A stretch of 15,048 nucleotides of DNA, from contig JAYFPL010000202.1 in assembly GCA_034927775.1 (NCBI GenBank), forward strand, positions 1-15,048. Direction: 5' to 3'. The notes below the pieces were generated by a model. The model ran no database searches. It was not told the DNA's origin and saw only the letters and a list, made by a program, of their open reading frames with translations. This document shows, piece after piece, positions 8,113 through 14,613 of the stretch. Each line of letters starts with the position of its first letter. The stretch's first letter is position 1. Both the position numbers and the translations under genes were made by a program. Origin of the DNA: IOR16 sp034927775 (GTDB taxonomy: Bacteria > Bacillota > Clostridia > Peptostreptococcales > Anaerovoracaceae).

Positions 8113-8688
8113 TTACAGTTCCCCAAACCCAAGAAAATCTAATTCCTTCAGAATGCGTTTCCAGGGAAATCCTACTACATTATCATAATCTCCTACAAAC
8201 GCATCGATATACTTAGAAAAACTGCCTTGAATGGCATAAGCTCCAGCCTTATCCCACGCTTCGCCGCTTTCAATATAATCTATAATATCCTGATCGGAAT
8301 AATTTTTAAAAATGACCTCCGTCGATTCATAAAAAACTCTTCGATTTGTCGTATTTGCTTCTACAATTGCTACTCCTGTTAAAACAAAATGCTTTTTATT
8401 TCGTAATAACTTTAATATACGTACAGCGTCCTCATAATCCTTTGGCTTACCTAAAATTTCGTCCTTATATACCAAAGTATCTGCTGCTAAAATAATACCG
8501 CTTTGGCATTGCTTTTCCACATAAAGTGCTTTTTTTAAAGCAAGATACATTACCGATTGGCAAACGGAAATATCCTTTGGAAGTATTTCATCTACCTCAG
8601 GTTTTATTATTTCCGGAAAAACCCCATGTTTTTGCATCATCTCTACTCTTCTGGGTGAACCAGAAGCTAGAATAATCTTGGATTTCAT
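8113..8688 (-). CDS. maf: Maf family nucleotide pyrophosphatase
   Basis: Maf proteins are house-cleaning pyrophosphatases that hydrolyse non-canonical or modified nucleoside triphosphates (dTTP/UTP-type in the family that includes B. subtilis Maf). The 191-residue protein has the N-terminal phosphate-binding motif ASGSPRR at 8-14, the AADT motif at 68-71, GKPKD at 80-84, the segment SGEAWDKAGAYAIQG at 141-155 and VGFP at 172-175. Length and motifs are standard. It starts with ATG at 8688 after a GAGG ribosome binding site and is first in the seven-gene minus-strand cluster, 38 bases ahead of radC. Confidence 0.94.
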   Translation of the reverse strand: MKSKIILASGSPRRVEMMQKHGVFPEIIKPEVDEILPKDISVCQSVMYLALKKALYVEKQCQSGIILAADTLVYKDEILGKPKDYEDAVRILKLLRNKKHFVLTGVAIVEANTTNRRVFYESTEVIFKNYSDQDIIDYIESGEAWDKAGAYAIQGSFSKYIDAFVGDYDNVVGFPWKRILKELDFLGFGEL

Positions 8689-8747
8689 TCTTATTCCTCA
8701 TTGTGTATCATTTTTTTGTGTATTTTGTCAAACTATGCGTACATAAC

Positions 8748-8776
8748 ATTGTAGCATTTTGAATGGCTTAATACAA
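8748..8776 (-). promoter_or_regulatory. Candidate sigma-A promoter of the maf-radC-mreBCD-pbp2-minD cluster
   Basis: On the minus strand, TTGTAT at 8771-8776 and TACAAT at 8748-8753 are separated by exactly 17 bases. They lie about 60 bases upstream of the maf start. It is the best sigma-A-like pair in the divergent maf/sigK intergenic region. Confidence 0.6.
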
Positions 8777-8830
8777 GCTATAAACGTGTGAAAAAAAAGT
8801 GAAATAATAAAAGAAAAAACCATATTTTTT

Positions 8831-8886
8831 CTGTCAAGCAAAAGATAAAAATACTTTTGCCTGACTTTTCTTTATCCTGACAGGCA
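8831..8886. repeat. Overlapping inverted repeats upstream of sigK
   Basis: Arms at 8833-8844 and 8854-8865 form a 12-bp stem with a single mismatch on the plus strand; on the minus strand that position is a G-U pair. The right arm can pair instead, as TGCCTG at 8858-8863 with CAGGCA at 8881-8886. CTGTCA at 8831-8836 can also pair with TGACAG at 8878-8883. These folds exclude one another. The plus-strand stem is followed by TTTTCTTT, but no plus-strand gene precedes it. Its role is unknown. Confidence 0.45.
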
Positions 8887-8913
8887 CTATTTTCCATTTC
8901 CTTTCATATACTT
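8886..8913 (+). promoter_or_regulatory. Candidate mother-cell (sigma-E/sigma-K-type) promoter of sigK
   Basis: CATATACT at 8905-8912 resembles the CATA-type -10 element of sigma-E and sigma-K promoters. AC at 8886-8887, 17 bases upstream, fits the sigma-K -35 pattern. The site is about 40 bases before the ATG. In B. subtilis sigK is transcribed from such a promoter. The match is short and therefore only suggestive. Confidence 0.35.
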
Positions 8914-8952
8914 CTAACATTGACCGACAATTTAGGAAAGGGGAATCACAGA

Positions 8953-9663
8953 ATGAGCCTATCGTTAATTCTCACTTCTCTGTTGCTATCGAATCCCCTG
9001 GTATTGCTTTCCTCCTATGTTTCTATGGGTAATTCCTTTCCTCAACCCCTAACTGATAAAGAAGAGGCTTACTATTTAAAGCTTTATGAATCAGGAGACA
9101 AGGAAGCGAAAAACATTTTAGTGGAACGCAATCTCAGATTGGTGGCACACATTGCAAAAAAATATGGCAACACCGGAAAAAACCCAGACGACTTAATTTC
9201 GATCGGTACCATTGGATTGATCAAAGCGGTAAATACATACAAAGTCGGGAGATCGGTACGCCTGGCTACTTATGCGGCAAAATGTATCGAAAATGAAATA
9301 TTAATGTCCATTCGAAGCAACAAAAAAGCAAGGGTAGAGATTTCTTTGAATGACCCAATCGGAACAGACAAAGATGGTAATGAAATAAGTTTTAATGATA
9401 TTTTAGGTACTGATGCTGATGCAATTCTAGATGATATTGATAATAAAATACAAGTTAAAAAATTATATACTGCAATAACTGAACTTTTAAAAGATCGTGA
9501 GCGCAGCGTTATCATTAAACGCTTTGGTTTATCCGGTCAAGGCTGTAAAACCCAGCGTGAAGTGGCAAAAGAGCTTGGTATTTCCCGCTCCTATGTGTCT
9601 CGCATTGAAAAAAAAGCCATTTCAAAATTAAAAGAAGCATTTTCTGACGAACTAGAATTTTAA
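8953..9663 (+). CDS. sigK: RNA polymerase sporulation sigma factor SigK (pro-sigma-K)
   Basis: Sigma-K directs late mother-cell transcription during endospore formation. This 236-residue protein has sigma region 2 at about 55-122, with LRLVAHIAKK, DLISIGTIGLIK and LATYAAKCIENEIL, and a region 4 helix-turn-helix at about 200-224, with TQREVAKELGISRSYVSRIEK. The first 21 residues are hydrophobic and run into SYVSMGNSFPQPL. This matches the pro-sequence of B. subtilis pro-sigma-K, which SpoIVFB cuts before the equivalent Tyr (Tyr22 here). The start is the ATG at 8953, nine bases after a GGAAAGGGG ribosome binding site. A longer reading from a TTG at 8920 has no ribosome binding site and would spoil the pro-sequence. 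The gene is continuous, with no skin-type interruption. It diverges from maf and converges on the second PBP. Confidence 0.95.
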   Translation: MSLSLILTSLLLSNPLVLLSSYVSMGNSFPQPLTDKEEAYYLKLYESGDKEAKNILVERNLRLVAHIAKKYGNTGKNPDDLISIGTIGLIKAVNTYKVGRSVRLATYAAKCIENEILMSIRSNKKARVEISLNDPIGTDKDGNEISFNDILGTDADAILDDIDNKIQVKKLYTAITELLKDRERSVIIKRFGLSGQGCKTQREVAKELGISRSYVSRIEKKAISKLKEAFSDELEF

Positions 9664-9671
9664 GAGAAAAG

Positions 9672-9713
9672 CGGGATAAGACTTTATACCTATAGAGCTT
9701 ATCTCGTTTTTTT
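9672..9713. terminator. Bidirectional terminator shared by sigK and the convergent PBP gene
   Basis: A 9-bp stem (9672-9680 with 9698-9706, one G-U pair) around a 17-base loop is followed by seven T residues at 9707-9713 in the sigK direction. In the other direction the stem is followed by CTTTTCTCTT. The PBP stop codon at 9699-9701 lies inside the right arm, so the last PBP codons also encode the sigK U-run. Confidence 0.8.
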
Positions 9714-11387
9714 CAGACTGCTATCATCCATATAATCTTTTAAAAGATCTTCTGCCATCTCCTTAAATAACGGAACTGCTGATGCTCGGCCAGAGCCTCC
9801 CTTTTCAACAAATACTGTAATGGTATACTGAGGATTTTCTGCCGGAACAAATCCGGTAAACCATCCATGCACCACCTCTTGTCCACTTTCTGCCGCCTGT
9901 GCCGATCCCGTTTTTCCACCAGCTGACACATTTCCTAAATTATTTGCCGTTCCATACTTTACCGTATCAATCATAAATTGCTTCAGTATCTTTGCTGTTT
10001 CCAGGGAAATACATTGCTGTTTTTGTGCTAACGGATACAACTCCTGCTTTCCGTTCGTAACAATTCCACGAACCAATCTCAAATTGGTACATACTCCATT
10101 ATTTGCAATGATTTGCGTCATCTTTGCAACTTGTATCGGGGTAACCAGTAAGCTGCCTTGTCCAATGGACAAATTTCCAATCCCAGCTCCTTGTACATCT
10201 TGTAAATTGGGAAGCATTCCAGATTTTTCACAAGAATATCCCTGCAAAGTTTTTCTATCAAATCCACAATTACGAGCCATATCCAAAATAGTCTGTCCGC
10301 CAATTTGCTTTCCAATTTGAATAAAGGTTGCGTTGCAAGATTTGGCAAATGCATCTTCAAAAGTAATCTCACCATGCCCCAAATCTCCTCCGGTTGCACA
10401 TCCAATGGAGATTTCTCCCAGATCTTCATGACCTATACACGTAAAGATGTTATCTGGTTTTATACCATTTTCCAAAGCAGCAGCAGCAACTATGATTTTA
10501 AAAATTGAACCAGGAGGATATTGTCCTTGTGTTGCATGATTCATCAATTCCTTTCCATCACTCTCTAAGTATTTTTCAACTCCATTTGGATCAAAAATTG
10601 GTGTACTGGCACTGGCTAAAACGTCTCCCGTCTTTACATCTGTAATAATAATCGTTCCTTCAACATCATTCTGTTTTAATATAAGTTCTGCTTTTTTTTG
10701 AATGGATAAATCCAGTGTAGTTAGAAGTCCGACTTCTCTTCCCGTTGTTCCACGAATTCCTTTTCCGGGAATGATGTATCCGCCCCCATCAGCTACAGAA
10801 TAAATATTTTTTTCTTGTTGCGAAAGATACTGCTCATAATCCTTTTCTAATCCGCTAACACCATTTCCATCAGCACCATTTAAATATCCGATTACATGAA
10901 CAGCAGGCTGCTCATGGCTGTAACGCTGCCGTGTTTTCATAATAAAAGCACCATATTCATTTTCCAATTTTCTGGATGCTTCTTTATGAAATGTTCCACA
11001 GCGGTATACAACATATCGAAAATTATTGCTTCGAATTGGTTTCGCATTGATTGTTTTAAGCAATCGTTTACTTTCTGCGTTTATATCTTCTTTTCGAATG
11101 ATATAGACATATTCTTCAACTGCATCCGTGATAGGATTTTGATTACGGTCATAAATCACTCCACGTTTATCAACACCTTCAATCATAATCCTATGCTGTC
11201 GGTTAATAACGGAAATGTATTCTTCCCGATCAATAATTTGTATCCAAGTTAATTTGACTACCAGTCCAAATATACAAAGATAAAAACAAACAATACAAAA
11301 AATAAGCCGTTTTCGCTGCTTGTTTTCCCATTTATCATCTTTCTTCTTTTTTATGCTCTTGTCCTTTTGATTAGAACCTTTTTTCAT
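9699..11387 (-). CDS. Class B penicillin-binding protein (peptidoglycan transpeptidase)
   Basis: This protein cross-links peptidoglycan outside the membrane. It has a very basic, Lys-rich cytoplasmic tail, one transmembrane helix at about 28-51 and a PBP dimerisation domain including RGVIYDRNQNPI at 75-86. The transpeptidase domain has SxxK as Ser294-Ile-Phe-Lys297, SxN as Ser350-Cys-Asn352, SIGQG at 407-411 and KTG at 492-494. All catalytic motifs are intact. There is no C-terminal PASTA domain, unlike B. subtilis SpoVD; the overall form resembles the shorter PbpA-type class B enzymes. The ATG at 11387 gives 562 residues with GAGAG five bases upstream. A TTG at 11399 with a more distant GGAAG would add four residues and cannot be excluded. 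It converges on sigK, and a spore cortex role is possible but unproven. Confidence 0.9.
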   Translation of the reverse strand: MKKGSNQKDKSIKKKKDDKWENKQRKRLIFCIVCFYLCIFGLVVKLTWIQIIDREEYISVINRQHRIMIEGVDKRGVIYDRNQNPITDAVEEYVYIIRKEDINAESKRLLKTINAKPIRSNNFRYVVYRCGTFHKEASRKLENEYGAFIMKTRQRYSHEQPAVHVIGYLNGADGNGVSGLEKDYEQYLSQQEKNIYSVADGGGYIIPGKGIRGTTGREVGLLTTLDLSIQKKAELILKQNDVEGTIIITDVKTGDVLASASTPIFDPNGVEKYLESDGKELMNHATQGQYPPGSIFKIIVAAAALENGIKPDNIFTCIGHEDLGEISIGCATGGDLGHGEITFEDAFAKSCNATFIQIGKQIGGQTILDMARNCGFDRKTLQGYSCEKSGMLPNLQDVQGAGIGNLSIGQGSLLVTPIQVAKMTQIIANNGVCTNLRLVRGIVTNGKQELYPLAQKQQCISLETAKILKQFMIDTVKYGTANNLGNVSAGGKTGSAQAAESGQEVVHGWFTGFVPAENPQYTITVFVEKGGSGRASAVPLFKEMAEDLLKDYMDDSSLKKTR

Positions 11388-11425
11388 TTTTTCTCTCAAT
11401 TCATCTTTACTTCCGCTTGCACTTT

Positions 11426-11454
11426 CTTATATTAAAATTTTTTCCAAAGAACAA
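11426..11454 (-). promoter_or_regulatory. Candidate promoter of the second class B PBP gene
   Basis: On the minus strand TATAAG at 11426-11431 lies 17 bases downstream of TTGTTC at 11449-11454. The -10 box is good and the -35 box weak. It is about 40 bases upstream of the likely ATG. Confidence 0.4.
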
Positions 11455-11482
11455 AGATTTTATGCTTATGTAAACAATTACA

Positions 11483-11511
11483 TTGAAATGAGAAAAAAGA
11501 ACCTCTATAAT
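11483..11511 (+). promoter_or_regulatory. Sigma-A promoter of the DUF1015 gene
   Basis: TTGAAA at 11483-11488 and a perfect TATAAT at 11506-11511 are separated by the ideal 17 bases. Transcription should start near 11518, giving a leader of about 30 bases before the ATG at 11548. It is back to back with the PBP promoter. Confidence 0.75.
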
Positions 11512-11547
11512 TATGAATATTAAGATAACATATGATTGGAGGATAAA

Positions 11548-12786
11548 ATGGCAACAATACGACCTTTTCAAGCAATACGTCCCTCCGCAGCATTTGCGGA
11601 TCAAGTAATTTCCCTTCCCTATGATGTAATGAATCAATCGGAAGCGGCAGAAATGGCATCCGGCAACCCTTATAGTTTTTTACATATCTGCCGTTCAGAA
11701 ATAGATCTGCCTCAAAACAGTAATCCATATAGTGACGAGGTATATAAAAAAGCAAAACAGAACATTTCTGATCTTTTAACTGAGGAAATCTTCATTCGTG
11801 AAGAAAAACCAATGCTCTATATTTACCGTCAAACAATGGACAACCGCGTTCAAACAGGTATTGTCGCTTGTGTTTCGGTTGATGACTATCAAAATAACGT
11901 TATAAAAAAGCATGAGTTTACTCGTGTAGAGAAAGAATTGGACCGAATTCGGCACTTTGATATCTGTAATACCAATACAGAACCAGTTTTCCTTACTTAT
12001 CGAAAGGAAGAAGAAATTCATACCATTATCAGTAAATGGATTAATGCGCACAATCCGGAATATGACTTTGTAACAAAAGATGGCATTGGTCATATTCTTT
12101 GGAAAATCGATGATGATACTGCCATAGAAACTCTTACCAAAAAATTTCATCAAATTCCTTCTCTTTACATTGCAGATGGTCATCACCGTTCGGCTTCTGC
12201 AGTAAAGGTTGGGCTAAAACGAAGAGAAGAAAATCCAAATTATACAGGAAATGAAGAATTTAATTTTTATATGGCAGTCATCTTTCCGGATGAAGATTTG
12301 AAAATCTTTGACTATAATCGTGTCATTAAAGATTTGAATGGTTATTCAAAAGAAGAGTTTCTTGAAAAATTGGAAGAATTGTTTGAAGTAGCTCCTTCTG
12401 AGAAAAGCCCCTATGAACCGGAAGGCAAACATATTTTTTCCATGTACCTGGACGAGACATGGTATAAACTAACCGCAAGGAAAACCATTCTTTCCGACGA
12501 TATTATTGAAGGCTTAGATGTATCAATTCTGCAAAATAATGTATTAGATCCGCTCTTAGGTATCAAAGACCCTCGTACTGATAAGCGAATTGATTTTGTA
12601 GGAGGAATCCGTGGTCTAAAAGAATTAGAACGAAGATGTCATGTTGATATGCAAGTTGCTTTTGCACTTTATCCAGTTTCCATTCAAGACCTTTTAACCG
12701 TTTCAGATGAAGGAAAAGTAATGCCGCCAAAATCAACCTGGTTTGAACCTAAACTTGGAAGCGGATTGTTTATGCATGAATTATAA
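11548..12786 (+). CDS. DUF1015 family protein
   Basis: This 412-residue cytoplasmic protein belongs to the conserved DUF1015 family, whose biochemical function is not established as far as I know. Recognisable conserved blocks are the N-terminal IRPFQAIRPS at 4-13 with LPYDVMNQSEA at 23-33, KHEFTRVEKELDR at 121-133 and ADGHHRSASA at 209-218. The His- and Asp-rich DGHHR block looks like an active or metal-binding site, but that is inference. There is no signal peptide or membrane helix. In several clostridia relatives lie next to serine biosynthesis genes; here it is monocistronic. The ATG at 11548 follows GGAGG by five bases; a TTG at 11536 lies on the ribosome binding site itself and is rejected. 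A hairpin terminator follows. Confidence 0.88.
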   Translation: MATIRPFQAIRPSAAFADQVISLPYDVMNQSEAAEMASGNPYSFLHICRSEIDLPQNSNPYSDEVYKKAKQNISDLLTEEIFIREEKPMLYIYRQTMDNRVQTGIVACVSVDDYQNNVIKKHEFTRVEKELDRIRHFDICNTNTEPVFLTYRKEEEIHTIISKWINAHNPEYDFVTKDGIGHILWKIDDDTAIETLTKKFHQIPSLYIADGHHRSASAVKVGLKRREENPNYTGNEEFNFYMAVIFPDEDLKIFDYNRVIKDLNGYSKEEFLEKLEELFEVAPSEKSPYEPEGKHIFSMYLDETWYKLTARKTILSDDIIEGLDVSILQNNVLDPLLGIKDPRTDKRIDFVGGIRGLKELERRCHVDMQVAFALYPVSIQDLLTVSDEGKVMPPKSTWFEPKLGSGLFMHEL

Positions 12787-12817
12787 AAAAGTTACTTAAC
12801 AAGCTTTTCTATGTATA

Positions 12818-12857
12818 AAAAAAGAGGTAAAATCATTTGAATTTTTACCTCTTTTTT
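12818..12857. terminator. Bidirectional terminator between the DUF1015 gene and cmk
   Basis: Arms at 12818-12832 and 12843-12857 pair perfectly over 15 bases (core AGAGGTAAAA) around a 10-base loop. A-rich and T-rich flanks give a U-run in both directions. The cmk stop is four bases away, so it ends both convergent genes. Confidence 0.85.
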
Positions 12858-12860
12858 ATC

Positions 12861-13511
12861 TTACTTTATTAAATTAATAATGGTATTGACCACGTCTTCA
12901 ATTGTCATCTCTGTCGTATCAATTTCCAAAGCATCTTGTGCCTTACGTAAAGGATTTAACTTTCTGGTTGTATCATTAAAATCTCTTTGAATGATATCAT
13001 CCTCAACCTGTTTCAGTGATAGTTCTTCTCCCTTATCCTTCAATTCTTTCCAACGGCGCAAAGCTCTTTCTCTTGTAGAAGCGGTAAGAAAGATCTTGTA
13101 TTCCGCATCCGATAAGACATTTGTTCCAATATCTCTTCCATCCATAATGACACTCTTTTTCTCAGCCATTCTTCTCTGTAAATCCACAAGCTTTTCTCTA
13201 ACTTCAGCGATTGCGGAACAAGCAGAAGCCATTTTTGCAACCTCTGCAGTTCGAATTTTATCACTAATGCAAACTCCATCTAAATAAATATCCTTTCCAT
13301 TAAAATCGATGTTCGTTTGATCCAACATTTCTTTTATCCGGTGGATTTCGTCTTTAGAAATTTCTTCGCACATCATTTTATATCCAACTGCTCGATACAT
13401 TGCACCTGTATCAATGTACTCGATTCCAAGTTCCTTCGCTACCTTCTTGGCAATTGTACTTTTTCCGGAACCGGATGGTCCATCCACTGCAACTTTAAAT
13501 ATCTTATTCAT
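12861..13511 (-). CDS. cmk: Cytidylate kinase
   Basis: Cmk phosphorylates CMP and dCMP to the diphosphates with ATP, in pyrimidine salvage and nucleotide supply. The 216-residue protein has the P-loop GPSGSGKS at 11-18, the nucleotide-binding segment DTGAMYR at 34-40, MDGRDIGT at 123-130 and the C-terminal RDFNDTTRK...PLRKAQDALEIDT region at 176-199. Length is typical. The ATG at 13511 lies inside the end of nrdR: the two genes overlap by eight bases, and the nearest purine-rich stretch (AAGGA) is about 14 bases away. Translation is therefore probably coupled to nrdR. No ispH or rpsA follows, although these often accompany cmk in clostridia. Confidence 0.95.
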   Translation of the reverse strand: MNKIFKVAVDGPSGSGKSTIAKKVAKELGIEYIDTGAMYRAVGYKMMCEEISKDEIHRIKEMLDQTNIDFNGKDIYLDGVCISDKIRTAEVAKMASACSAIAEVREKLVDLQRRMAEKKSVIMDGRDIGTNVLSDAEYKIFLTASTRERALRRWKELKDKGEELSLKQVEDDIIQRDFNDTTRKLNPLRKAQDALEIDTTEMTIEDVVNTIINLIK

Positions 13512-13992
13512 ATTTTTTTATAGAGTCCTTTCCATCCTTACCATGGCTAAGTAATTTTTCAATTTCGGCAACAAAGGTATTAACATCCTTAAACTGCCGA
13601 TATACTGAGGCAAATCGAACATAAGCAACCTCATCCAAATCCTTCAAGTGCTCCATGATTACTTCACCGATGATTTTGCTCTCAATCTCTTTTTCCATCA
13701 TATTGTTTAAGCCTCGTTCAATTTCATTGACAATGCTTTCAATGGATGCAATGGATACAGGTCGTTTCTCGCAAGCTTTTATGATTCCATTCATTACTTT
13801 ATTACGATCAAACGCTTCACGGCTGCCATCTTTTTTTACAACCATGAAAAAAACAGCCTCAACCTTTTCATAAGTAGTAAATCGTTTTCCACAATTGTCA
13901 CATTCTCTTCTACGTCGAATGGCATGTCCTTCTTCCGTAGGTCTAGAATCGATTACACGTGTATCTGCATTTTCACAAAATGGGCATCTCAT
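13504..13992 (-). CDS. nrdR: Transcriptional repressor NrdR
   Basis: NrdR senses ATP/dATP and represses ribonucleotide reductase genes by binding NrdR boxes. This 162-residue protein has the N-terminal zinc ribbon with Cys3, Cys6, Cys31 and Cys34 and the motif DSRPTEEGHAIRRRREC. An ATP-cone domain follows at about 48-138, with KKDGSREAFDRNKVMNGI. It is about ten residues longer than usual because of a Lys-rich tail. The ATG at 13992 follows a run of seven G residues that serves as the ribosome binding site. It is first in a two-gene unit with cmk. No ribonucleotide reductase gene is in the window. Confidence 0.96.
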   Translation of the reverse strand: MRCPFCENADTRVIDSRPTEEGHAIRRRRECDNCGKRFTTYEKVEAVFFMVVKKDGSREAFDRNKVMNGIIKACEKRPVSIASIESIVNEIERGLNNMMEKEIESKIIGEVIMEHLKDLDEVAYVRFASVYRQFKDVNTFVAEIEKLLSHGKDGKDSIKKYE

Positions 13993-14012
13993 AGGTTTTT
14001 TCCCCCCCTATC

Positions 14013-14027
14013 GGCAGTCTGACTGCC
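14013..14027. promoter_or_regulatory. 15-bp dyad in the nrdR leader
   Basis: GGCAGTC at 14013-14019 and GACTGCC at 14021-14027 are perfect inverted arms around one central base. The dyad lies between the nrdR promoter and its ribosome binding site. As RNA it could form only a 5-bp stem with a 5-base loop. A DNA operator is as likely; neither is proven. Confidence 0.4.
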
Positions 14028-14055
14028 TTCCTGCTACGATTCATGTATTACCTAG

Positions 14056-14084
14056 ATTTTACCGATATATACCGATTTATGCAA
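14056..14084 (-). promoter_or_regulatory. Sigma-A promoter of nrdR-cmk with a tandem repeat in its spacer
   Basis: On the minus strand TTGCAT at 14079-14084 and TAAAAT at 14056-14061 are separated by 17 bases. The spacer is almost wholly made of a 10-bp tandem repeat, ACCGATATAT at 14061-14070 and ACCGATTTAT at 14071-14080 on the plus strand. The 10-base phase puts both copies on one helix face, as expected of a repressor or activator site. Confidence 0.6.
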
Positions 14085-14097
14085 GGTTTTTCTTTCA

Positions 14098-14430
14098 TCA
14101 ATCCTCAGTTTCAGGGTTTTCATCAAAGTCTTCCATATTTATATTGATCCCTCCATTCTTTTGAGAAGAACGATAAAGGAACTCTCCCTCAAATCCTCCA
14201 TTAATGTCAACCAATATTACATCATCTCCGATTCTCTTAATATCTCTCCACTTAATTACCTGTTCATCATTACGTCCAAAAAACGAAAAAAAGCTACGTT
14301 GTACCGGTATGATAATTCCTTCAATGGTTCCTTTTTCTAAATTAACTTCTAAATCCTCTACAAAACCTAAGCTTTTTCCATCATAAATATTAATCACTTC
14401 TTTTTGCTTAATGTCCTGTGTACTTATCAT
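14098..14430 (-). CDS. YlmC/YmxH family PRC-barrel protein
   Basis: This 110-residue protein is a single PRC-barrel domain at about residues 2-80 with an acidic C-terminal tail rich in Asp, Glu and Asn. It matches the YlmC/YmxH family of endospore formers, annotated as sporulation proteins though their mechanism is not known. The KEVINIYDGKSLGFVEDLEV block, where the barrel begins, and the KWRDIKRIGDDVILVDI segment at about 60-76 are typical. It is cytoplasmic, with no membrane helix. The ATG at 14430 follows GGGAGG by eight bases. No convincing terminator separates it from the nrdR promoter just downstream. Confidence 0.85.
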   Translation of the reverse strand: MISTQDIKQKEVINIYDGKSLGFVEDLEVNLEKGTIEGIIIPVQRSFFSFFGRNDEQVIKWRDIKRIGDDVILVDINGGFEGEFLYRSSQKNGGININMEDFDENPETED

Positions 14431-14524
14431 TTTAACATCCTCCCTATTGAGTTAGCTATTTTAATCTTCTCACTTTTTACATTTTTAATATAGATTTCAT
14501 AATACTATTCCATAATAAAGATAT

Positions 14525-14552
14525 GTTACATTGGGTTAAAATATGATATTAT
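14525..14552 (+). promoter_or_regulatory. Candidate extended -10 promoter of prfC
   Basis: TATTAT at 14547-14552 is preceded by TGA, giving an extended -10 element. GTTACA at 14525-14530 lies 16 bases upstream as a fair -35 box. This would give a leader of about 55 bases before the prfC ATG. Confidence 0.5.
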
Positions 14553-14559
14553 GTTTGTG

Positions 14560-14585
14560 GTCTATTTCGGGATTTCAAATAGGAC
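14560..14585 (+). other. Weak hairpin in the prfC leader
   Basis: GTC+TATTT at 14560-14567 can pair with AAATA at 14577-14581 and GAC at 14583-14585, leaving one bulged G and a 9-base loop. There is no U-run after it, so it is not a terminator. Confidence 0.25.
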
Positions 14586-14613
14586 TCTAAATCAGAAAGG
14601 ATTTTTTATAAAT

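Noticed and set aside
8920..8952. N-terminal extension of SigK from a TTG at 8920
   Set aside because: No ribosome binding site precedes it, while the ATG at 8953 has one and gives the exact pro-sigma-K form.
8953..9663. skin-type element or recombination site in sigK
   Set aside because: The reading frame is continuous from pro-sequence to region 4, and no recombinase gene is nearby.
10896..11252. 118-codon open frame on the plus strand inside the second PBP gene
   Set aside because: Cys/Phe/Ile-rich low-complexity translation antisense to the intact PBP dimerisation domain; no ribosome binding site or promoter.
11536..11547. N-terminal extension of the DUF1015 protein from a TTG at 11536
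   Set aside because: The TTG lies on the GGAGG ribosome binding site that serves the ATG at 11548.
11432..11755. 107-codon minus-strand frame overlapping the start of the DUF1015 gene
   Set aside because: It covers the divergent promoter region and the conserved N-terminus of DUF1015 in antisense, and its translation resembles nothing known.
11776..12186. 136-codon minus-strand frame inside the DUF1015 gene
   Set aside because: Antisense shadow of a conserved coding sequence.
14056..14084. NrdR box (autoregulation) at the nrdR promoter
   Set aside because: The repeat is a direct tandem of ACCGATATAT rather than the palindromic ACA-CTATAT-AGTGT type site, so NrdR binding is not supported.
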